Shown here: positions 58,941 through 64,000 of the stretch, piece after piece
Numbering within the stretch: position 1 is the stretch's first letter
Layout of the letters: every line of letters starts with the position of its first letter
From: Arenimonas metalli CF5-1
GTDB taxonomy: Bacteria; Pseudomonadota; Gammaproteobacteria; Xanthomonadales; Xanthomonadaceae
Direction of reading: 5' to 3'
Assembly (NCBI RefSeq): GCF_000747155.1
Contig: NZ_AVCK01000022.1
Location: 1 to 64,000, forward strand
DNA: 64,000 nt
Notes under the pieces: model-generated
What the model was told of the DNA's origin: nothing
Database searches by the model: none
The model's input: the letters and a program-made list of their open reading frames with translations, nothing else
Position numbers and translations under genes: made by a program

Positions 58941-59666
58941 GTGCCCCAACCCAGCCTCTCGGTCGTCATTCCCGCCTTCAACGAAGCCGGCAACCTGCCG
59001 CTGCTCGTGGACGAAGTGATCGCCGCCCTGCGCGGCCGCGTCGATTTCGAACTGATCGTGGTCGACGACCACAGCACCGACGACACCCTGGCCGTGCTGC
59101 AGGCCGCCAAGGCCCGGCATCCCGAGCTGCGCGTGCTCACCCACGCCACCCAGAGCGGCCAGAGCACCGGCCTGCGCACCGGCATCCGCGCCGCCCGCGC
59201 GCCCTGGATGGCCACCCTGGACGGCGACGGCCAGAACGACCCCGCCGACCTGCCCAAGCTGCTGGCCGCCCGCGATGCCGGCCCCGCCGACGTGAAGCTC
59301 TACGCCGGCTGGCGCGTGAACCGCCAGGACACCGGCAGCAAGAAGTGGGCCTCGAAGTGGGCCAACGGCATCCGCTCGCGCCTGCTGCGCGACGCCACCC
59401 CCGACACCGGCTGCGGCACCAAGCTGTTCGAGCGCGCCGCCTTCCTCGAGCTGCCCTGGTTCGACCACATGCACCGCTACCTGCCAGCGCTGATGCAGCG
59501 CGCCGGCTGGCGCACGGTCAGCGTGCCGGTGAACCACCGCCCGCGCGGCGCCGGGCAGTCCAAGTACACCAACCTGGGCCGCGCCCTGGTCGGCATCCGC
59601 GACCTGATCGGCGTGGCCTGGCTGATCAAGCGCAACCGACTGACCGACGTGAGGGAGCTGGCATGA
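58941..59666 (+). CDS. GT2 glycosyltransferase (polyprenol-phosphate sugar synthase-like)
   Basis: 241 residues, DPM1-like fold. LSVVIPAFNEAGNLPLLVDEVIAAL, IVVDDHSTDDTLAVLQ, LDGDGQNDPADLPKLL (DxD metal site), GCGTKLFERAAF and HRPRGAGQSKYTNLGRALVGIRDL are present. It has no C-terminal transmembrane helices, unlike ArnC or GtrB. It probably transfers a sugar from a nucleotide donor to undecaprenyl phosphate. The GTG start at 58941 lacks an obvious Shine-Dalgarno. ATGA overlap with the LAB_N gene ties it to lipid A or O-antigen modification. Confidence 0.9.
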   Translation: MPQPSLSVVIPAFNEAGNLPLLVDEVIAALRGRVDFELIVVDDHSTDDTLAVLQAAKARHPELRVLTHATQSGQSTGLRTGIRAARAPWMATLDGDGQNDPADLPKLLAARDAGPADVKLYAGWRVNRQDTGSKKWASKWANGIRSRLLRDATPDTGCGTKLFERAAFLELPWFDHMHRYLPALMQRAGWRTVSVPVNHRPRGAGQSKYTNLGRALVGIRDLIGVAWLIKRNRLTDVRELA

Positions 59667-59998
59667 GCGTGATGGACCAGGAAATCCTGTGGCTGGGCTG
59701 GAGCGGCCTGCACGTCACGCCGTGGAAGCTGGTGGGCTACACCGGAGCCCTGATGTTCGGCGGCCGCTGGGTGGTGCAGTTCATCGCCTCGCGCCGGGCC
59801 GGCAAGCCGGTGATCCCGCGGGTGTTCTGGTACATGAGCCTGGTCGGGGCGCTGATGACCCTGAGCTACTTCCTGTTCTCGGCCAAGCAGGACTCGGTCG
59901 GCGTCCTCCAGAACCTCTTCCCCACCTTCACCGCCGCCTACAGCCTCTGGCTCGACATCCAGCACCGCGGCTGGCACCGCGACCGGGCCCCGCATTAG
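59663..59998 (+). CDS. Lipid-A-disaccharide synthase N-terminal domain (LAB_N) membrane protein
   Basis: 111 residues with three hydrophobic helices. LVGYTGALMFGGRWVVQFIASRRAGKPVIPRVFWYMSLVGALMTLSYFLFSAKQDSVGVLQNLFPTFTAAYSLWL matches the stand-alone LAB_N domain, an inner-membrane protein usually coupled to a GT2 partner and a lipid sugar transferase. It may help flip or position the lipid-linked sugar (inference). The start overlaps the GT2 stop by 4 bases. The usual third gene (a PMT/ArnT-type transferase) is absent downstream. Confidence 0.9.
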   Translation: MSVMDQEILWLGWSGLHVTPWKLVGYTGALMFGGRWVVQFIASRRAGKPVIPRVFWYMSLVGALMTLSYFLFSAKQDSVGVLQNLFPTFTAAYSLWLDIQHRGWHRDRAPH

Positions 59999-60005
59999 CC
60001 CCCGG

Positions 60006-60034
60006 TTGTAAGTGCTTGCCGGGGAAGGCATAAT
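60006..60034 (+). promoter_or_regulatory. Promoter of rpmB-rpmG
   Basis: TTGTAA (60006-60011), 17-base spacer, CATAAT (60029-60034): the best sigma-70 pair in the window. The predicted start near 60041 leaves a leader of about 170 bases before rpmB. Confidence 0.75.
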
Positions 60035-60042
60035 GCGCGGCT

Positions 60043-60103
60043 CGCTCCGCACCTGCCCCACGGCCCTGGCCCCGGAAGTGCGATTCCGGCCCCTGGCGGA
60101 GCG
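60043..60103 (+). promoter_or_regulatory. Structured 5' leader of rpmB-rpmG
   Basis: The outer stem cgctccgc (60043-60050) / gcggagcg (60096-60103) encloses an inner hairpin ccggaa (60072-60077) / ttccgg (60084-60089). It sits at the predicted mRNA 5' end and might be a ribosomal-protein autoregulatory or stability element. The remaining leader to 60209 has no clear ORF. Confidence 0.4.
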
Positions 60104-60209
60104 TTCGCTTCATCCCGCATCGCATGCGCCTGCCGGGTCTTCGGACCAGCCGCGCGGGGCCGCCGCCGCCCGGGCTATGGGTGGCCAGTCCTGACCCAGG
60201 AGTTGCACC

Positions 60210-60446
60210 ATGAGTCGAGTTTGCCAAGTGACCGGCAAGAAAGTGATGACGGGTAACAACGTCTCGCATGCCAACAACAAGACCCGCCGCCGTTTCCTTC
60301 CCAACCTGCACGAGCGCCGCTTCTGGGTAGCCTCGGAAAACCGCTGGGTGAAGCTGCGTGTTTCCGCCAATGCCCTGCGCACCATCGACAAGAACGGCAT
60401 CGACGCCGTGCTCGCCGATCTCCGCGCCCGCGGCGAAAAGATCTGA
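60210..60446 (+). CDS. rpmB: 50S ribosomal protein L28
   Basis: 78 residues, exactly the family size. It begins [33 protein letters not shown] and contains [29 protein letters not shown]. There is a single Cys, without the four-Cys zinc motif of some L28 proteins. Start after CCAGGAGTTGCACC. It is co-transcribed with rpmG 13 bases downstream from the promoter at 60006. Confidence 0.97.
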   Translation: MSRVCQVTGKKVMTGNNVSHANNKTRRRFLPNLHERRFWVASENRWVKLRVSANALRTIDKNGIDAVLADLRARGEKI

Positions 60447-60459
60447 GGAGGACTGAACC

Positions 60460-60624
60460 ATGGCTTCCAAGCGCGACAAGATTCGCCTGACGTCTTCGGC
60501 CGGCACCGGTCATTTCTACACGACCGACAAGAACAAGAAGACCACCCCGGGCAAGATGGAGATCAAGAAGTACGATCCCGTCGTCCGCAAGCACGTGATG
60601 TACAAGGAAGGCAAGATCAAGTAA
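60460..60624 (+). CDS. rpmG: 50S ribosomal protein L33 (zinc-free type)
   Basis: 54 residues starting [27 protein letters not shown] and ending [17 protein letters not shown]. It has no Cys, so it is the zinc-independent form. The ribosome site GAGGAGGACTGAACC precedes the ATG. It is short enough to be missed by length-filtered gene finders. An intrinsic terminator follows 30 bases after the stop. Confidence 0.97.
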   Translation: MASKRDKIRLTSSAGTGHFYTTDKNKKTTPGKMEIKKYDPVVRKHVMYKEGKIK

Positions 60625-60654
60625 GCCGCCCGGCTGCTTCGATCCGCCTCATTG

Positions 60655-60682
60655 AAAACCCGCCTTCCGGCGGGTTTTCTTT
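60655..60682 (+). terminator. Intrinsic terminator of rpmB-rpmG
   Basis: Perfect 10-bp stem aaaacccgcc / ggcgggtttt with loop ttcc, then ctttt. The A4/T4 flanks make it usable also by the convergent phospholipase-D-type gene. Confidence 0.93.
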
Positions 60683-60692
60683 TGGGCGCCGC

Positions 60693-61979
60693 TCAGAGCT
60701 GGGACTTGATCGGCAGCACCACGGCCTCGTGCAGGCGCTCGGTCCAGGGCCGCGCCTCCCAGTCTTCCAGCGTGTAGGGCGTGGCCCGCTGCAGGTCGCG
60801 CTCGAAGGTGGCGGTCATCCGCTCGGCGAAGCCGCGGTCGTAGACGTTCAGGCTGGCCTCGTCGTTGAGCTGGAAGCTGCGTACGTCGAAATTGGTCGAA
60901 CCCACCGACACCAGGACGCCGTCGGCCACCAGCGACTTCACGTGCATCATCGTCGGCCGGTAGACGTGGATCTCGGCGCCCGCCGCCAGCAGCTCGCCCC
61001 AGAGCGCACGCGAGGCGACCCGCACGGCGTCCGAATCGATGTGCTCGCCGGGCACCAGCACCCGCAGCCGCACCCCGCGCTTGAGCGCCATCTTCAGCGC
61101 CCGCATCGTCAGCGCGTCGGGCACGAAGTAGGCCGCGTGCACGTCCAGCGATTCGCGCGCCGAGGCGATGGCCATCAGGTACATCAGGTGCATGCTTTCG
61201 CCGCCGCCTTCCGGCGAACTGATGAACAGCTGCGCATCCATGTCGCCCGCGGGCGCCAGCGGCGGGAAATAGGCCTCGCCATTGAGCACGCGGCCGGTGG
61301 CCTTGATCCAGTTGTCGATGAAGGCGGCCTGCATCTGCGCCACCACCGGGCCTTCGACCCGGAAGTGCATGTCGCGCCAGTGCTCGGGATCCTCGGCGTT
61401 GCCTTCCCAGACATCGGCGATGCCGACGCCGCCGGTGTACCCGATGCGGCCGTCCACCACCAGCAGCTTGCGGTGGGTGCGCTTGTTCACGCGCGAGAGG
61501 TTGTACCACTTCAGCGGACGGTAGAGCTCGAGCCTGACGCCGGCGCCGCGCATTGCGGTCACCAGCGATTCGTCCATCTTCATGCCGCCGACCCAGTCGA
61601 TGACGACGTTGACCTCGACGCCGGCCCGCGCCCGCTCGGCCAGGGCCTCGGCGAAAGCCTTGCCGATCTCCCCCGACCAGTAGATGTAGGTCTCGAAGGT
61701 GATGCTGCGCCGTGCGGCCCGGATGTCGGCCAGCATCGCCGGGAAGATCTCGCGGCCGTTGTCGAGCGCCTGCACCTGGTTGCCGGCGGTGATGCCCGGT
61801 CCCAGCAGCACGCCCATCTCGCGCCGGAACTGCGGCGAATCGATGGCGTGCGGGTGCACCAGCACGCGCTCGAGCTGCTTCTCGCCGCGGGTGAAGTTGA
61901 ACGACAGCAGCACCACGACCAGGGTGGCCAGGGCGACGCCCAGCCAGCGCCACGCGCGTCCGCGGCGCTTCATGCGCAT
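60693..61979 (-). CDS. Cardiolipin synthase-like phospholipase D family protein
   Basis: 428 residues. One N-terminal helix (WLGVALATLVVVLLSFNF) anchors it in the inner membrane. Two HKD domains are present: HRKLLVVDGRIGYTGG at about residue 168 and HVKSLVADGVLVSVGSTNFDVRS at about residue 348. Both His/Lys/Asp sets are complete. SITFETYIYWSGEIGKAFAEAL and AYFVPDALTMRALKMALKRGVRLRVLVPG are typical of ClsB/ClsC-like enzymes, which make cardiolipin from phosphatidylglycerol. The start is ATG 61979 or 61973. Convergent with rpmG. Confidence 0.92.
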   Translation of the reverse strand: MRMKRRGRAWRWLGVALATLVVVLLSFNFTRGEKQLERVLVHPHAIDSPQFRREMGVLLGPGITAGNQVQALDNGREIFPAMLADIRAARRSITFETYIYWSGEIGKAFAEALAERARAGVEVNVVIDWVGGMKMDESLVTAMRGAGVRLELYRPLKWYNLSRVNKRTHRKLLVVDGRIGYTGGVGIADVWEGNAEDPEHWRDMHFRVEGPVVAQMQAAFIDNWIKATGRVLNGEAYFPPLAPAGDMDAQLFISSPEGGGESMHLMYLMAIASARESLDVHAAYFVPDALTMRALKMALKRGVRLRVLVPGEHIDSDAVRVASRALWGELLAAGAEIHVYRPTMMHVKSLVADGVLVSVGSTNFDVRSFQLNDEASLNVYDRGFAERMTATFERDLQRATPYTLEDWEARPWTERLHEAVVLPIKSQL

Positions 61980-62059
61980 GGCGAGGGAGAGGCCGATCCG
62001 CTCATGCTCCCGATACTGCCAGCGCTCGCCGCGAGGTCAAGCCAAGTCGCGCCGGGTCT

Positions 62060-62659
62060 TCAGCGGCGCGACAGGGCCAGCCAGGCCAGCGCCACCAGCG
62101 TGGCGTCGCCCAGGGCCGTGTGGCGACCCAGCGCGGGCAGGTCCAGCGCCGCCGCCATCCCATCGAGCGAGAGATCGATGTCACCCCGGGGCTGCGCCAG
62201 GCGCTGGTGATCGAGCCATACCTGCGCCAGCTCCTGGCGCGGGTTCGGCAGCGGAAACCCGGTGAGCGCGCGCACCGACGGGCCAAGCATCGCCAGGTCG
62301 AAGGCCAGGTGGTAGCCCAGCAATCGTCGCGCCCCGAGCCAGCGCAGGAAACCCGGGAGGATCGCATCGAGCGTGGGCGCGTTCGCAACTTCGCCGGGCG
62401 TGAGCCGATGGTGGCGGATCGATTCGATGTCGAAGCCGCGTCCCGGCTGCACCAGGGTTTCGAAGCGCTCGCTCAGCCGCACCTGCGCGCCGCGCACCGG
62501 CACCGCGGCCAGGCTCAGCACCGCATCGCGCGACGAATCCAGCCCCGTCGTCTCCAGGTCCAGCGACACCCACTCCCCCGCCGGCACCGCATCGAACAGG
62601 AACCCCCACTCGCCCCCACGATGCGTCCGCCCCCACCACCACCGCTGCATCGGGTTCAT
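62060..62659 (-). CDS. DEDDh 3'-5' exonuclease (DnaQ-like)
   Basis: 199 residues. WVSLDLETTGLDSSRDAVLSLAAVPV (motif I, Asp-Glu), LLGYHLAFDLAML (motif II Asp), and HTALGDATLVALAWLAL (motif III, His/Asp) form the DEDDh site. HHRLTPGEVANAP is the usual connecting segment. It is smaller than the replicative epsilon subunit and lacks its C-terminal polymerase-binding tail. The start ATG 62659 lies 5 bases after the DUF294 gene stop. Such stand-alone exonucleases are commonly paired with DUF294/CBS proteins, but their shared role is not established. Confidence 0.9.
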   Translation of the reverse strand: MNPMQRWWWGRTHRGGEWGFLFDAVPAGEWVSLDLETTGLDSSRDAVLSLAAVPVRGAQVRLSERFETLVQPGRGFDIESIRHHRLTPGEVANAPTLDAILPGFLRWLGARRLLGYHLAFDLAMLGPSVRALTGFPLPNPRQELAQVWLDHQRLAQPRGDIDLSLDGMAAALDLPALGRHTALGDATLVALAWLALSRR

Positions 62660-62664
62660 TTGCG

Positions 62665-64000
62665 CTAGCCGGCCAGGTGGAAGGTGTCGGCGACGTGGGA
62701 TTTGAAGGCGTTGACGACGCGGAGGGCGTCGCGCAGCAGCTCGCGGTCGAGGCGGCGCAGGGCGTGGACGTCGACGCCGTTGCCGGGCGCGTGGCCGGCA
62801 TCGAGGTCGGCCAGCTGCTGGCCCAGGCGCAGGCGCATCAGCACCGCCAGCGCCTGCGGCAGGTCGCGGCCGAGTTCGGCGTCGAGGGCGCCGGCCTGCA
62901 CCAGCGCGGCGCAGCGGTCGAAACTGTTGCGGTGCGCGACGCCATGCTTCAGCGCCAGCGTGCGCAGCCCGTGCACGATCGGGAACACGCCGCCGCGCTT
63001 GAGGTCGGCGCGTCCCTCGGCCTCGCGCACCTGGCCGCGCCAGGTCAGCGGATTGCCCTTGCTCAGCGTGGCTTCGGCCAGGTAGCGCAGCAGGATCTGG
63101 TCCTTGCCCAGCGCCCGCAGCGAGGGCGCGATCTCGTCGAACAGCGCCGCGTTGCCCGCCACCGGCCGGGCATCGAGCGCGATCGCCAGGTCGAGCGCAG
63201 TCTGGCCATCCGCCACGCGCGCCCACTGCGCGATGCGCGCGCGCCAGGCCGACTGGTCCAGCCGCCAGTGCGGGTTGCTGGCCATCACGCCGCCCGGGCA
63301 CAGCGGATAGCCGATGCGCGCCAGCGCCTGCGAGAAGGCATCCATCGCCGCCGGCAGCCCATCCCACGCGAAACCCTCGGCGACGACCAGCGCGTTGTCC
63401 TGGTCGGTCTTGAGGATCTGCTCGCGCCGGCCTTCGCTACCCAGCACGAGGAGGCAGAGCTTGCCGCGGTGTTCCGCCGGCACCACCTGCTCGAACACGC
63501 GGGCCATGACGCGGCGGTTGAGCGCGCTCACGAGCTCCATCAGGTAACTCATCTTCGCGCCCTGCGCGTGCAGCTGCCGCACCAGGTCGGTCATGCCCGC
63601 GGCGGCGTCCGCGATTTCGTCGATGGACTGCGCGCGCGCCAGCCGCAGGCTGATCAGGTGCGAACTGCTCGCGTAGTGCGCCAGCACCTCGGCCATGCCG
63701 AGCGTGCCGATCGGCGTCTCGTCGTCCAGCACCACCACGCGTTCGATGTGGTGCTCGGTCATGGTGACGATGGCCTGGAACAGCACGTCGTCAGCACGCA
63801 CGGCGCGCAGCGGGCGGCTGGCGAGCGCACCGATGGGCGCGCTGGCGTCGAGGCCGCCCGTGGTCAGCGCATCGAGCAGGTCGGTGCGGGTGACGATGCC
63901 CGGGCCGGCCGGGTCGCCGGTGACGACGAGGCAATCGACCTTGTGCTCGCGCAGCGCCAGCGCGGCGGCGCCGATGCCGGTGTGGTCGGGCACGGCGTGC
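62665..64000 (-). CDS. CBS-DUF294 putative nucleotidyltransferase (5' end outside window)
   Basis: The visible 445 codons run from the window edge. Two CBS motifs occupy the first about 110 residues (HKVDCLVVTG ... IVTRTDLLDALTTGG; IERVVVLDDETPIGTLGMAEVLAHYAS). The nucleotidyltransferase-like domain has LVLGSEGRREQILKTDQDNALVVAEG (GSxxRxE with DxD-like Asp pair), and DUF294_C follows (KDQILLRYLAEATLSKGNPLTWRG). Full-length relatives carry an N-terminal cyclic-nucleotide-binding domain that would lie beyond 64000. It probably signals through uridylylation- or GlnD-like chemistry; the target is unknown. Confidence 0.88.
   Translation of the reverse strand, partial: HAVPDHTGIGAAALALREHKVDCLVVTGDPAGPGIVTRTDLLDALTTGGLDASAPIGALASRPLRAVRADDVLFQAIVTMTEHHIERVVVLDDETPIGTLGMAEVLAHYASSSHLISLRLARAQSIDEIADAAAGMTDLVRQLHAQGAKMSYLMELVSALNRRVMARVFEQVVPAEHRGKLCLLVLGSEGRREQILKTDQDNALVVAEGFAWDGLPAAMDAFSQALARIGYPLCPGGVMASNPHWRLDQSAWRARIAQWARVADGQTALDLAIALDARPVAGNAALFDEIAPSLRALGKDQILLRYLAEATLSKGNPLTWRGQVREAEGRADLKRGGVFPIVHGLRTLALKHGVAHRNSFDRCAALVQAGALDAELGRDLPQALAVLMRLRLGQQLADLDAGHAPGNGVDVHALRRLDRELLRDALRVVNAFKSHVADTFHLAG

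Overview
This window is about 70% GC, densely coding, and most likely chromosomal DNA from the Xanthomonadaceae/Lysobacteraceae (Lysobacter, Luteimonas or a near relative). That inference rests on gene content: the divergent rhlB / trxA-rho block, a XanB2-type chorismatase, an sX13-like C-rich small RNA beside polA, a DUF2782 gene on the other side of polA, several secreted S9 prolyl-peptidases, and 'tgtaggagggccttcaggcccgaagc' type palindromes. I see no phage, plasmid, integron, CRISPR array, tRNA or rRNA. Most genes are housekeeping or envelope genes. The accessory signal lies mainly in interspersed repeats and intergenic elements.

Layout. 1-3.8 kb: RNA metabolism (rhlB, cut by the window edge; trxA; rho with a long disordered N-terminus). 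3.8-10.1 kb: TonB-domain-like secreted protein, KefB/C-type K+/H+ antiporter, a giant membrane-anchored ankyrin protein, a YcgL protein. 10.2-15 kb: secreted S9 peptidase, XanB2-like chorismatase, and hemF interrupted in frame by a repeat. 14.8-18 kb: a 212-bp inverted-repeat element, the sX13-like sRNA and polA. 18-22.8 kb: DUF2782 protein, TRAP permease pair (QM), DUF4242 protein, di-haem cytochrome c, and the TRAP binding protein on the opposite strand. 22.8-28.7 kb: uvrD, small membrane proteins, a saccharopine-dehydrogenase-like protein, two SDRs. 28.7-33.4 kb: GST, secreted MBL hydrolase and secreted DPP-IV in an operon, xthA. 33.5-37.5 kb: a cytochrome b561 gene broken by a perfect 77-bp tandem duplication, ltaE, a methyltransferase, an MFS exporter. 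37.6-42.7 kb: oligopeptidase A, chagasin-type inhibitor and aldehyde dehydrogenase (operon), gamma-carbonic anhydrase, a secreted protein. 42.7-45.7 kb: hemB-aroE-DUF350-transglutaminase operon. 45.7-50.4 kb: a secreted PA-domain metallopeptidase with its small secreted partner, and OppC plus fused OppDF without OppA/B. 50.4-55.8 kb: two c-di-GMP enzymes flanking an epimerase. 55.9-60 kb: a small SPFH protein, rsmG-parA-parB, GT2 plus LAB_N. 60-64 kb: rpmB-rpmG, a cardiolipin synthase, a DEDD exonuclease and a DUF294/CBS protein (cut by the window edge).

The most notable observations are: (i) HemF carries about 35 extra residues encoded by a tandemly repeated palindromic element, in frame, at a glycine-rich loop; (ii) a three-hairpin small RNA with a C-rich loop in every hairpin, in the Spot 42/sX13 position downstream of polA; (iii) a 77-bp exact duplication that frameshifts a cytochrome b561 gene; (iv) a perfect 38-bp inverted repeat ending just before the rsmG start; (v) three intergenic elements built from 10-11-bp 'cacggat'-like units in inverted arms; (vi) seven genes with a -10-like hexamer exactly 6 bases before the ATG, which suggests leaderless mRNAs. 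No complete new defence or biosynthetic system was found. Gene starts are my choices from Shine-Dalgarno, promoter and homology cues. No database search was run.
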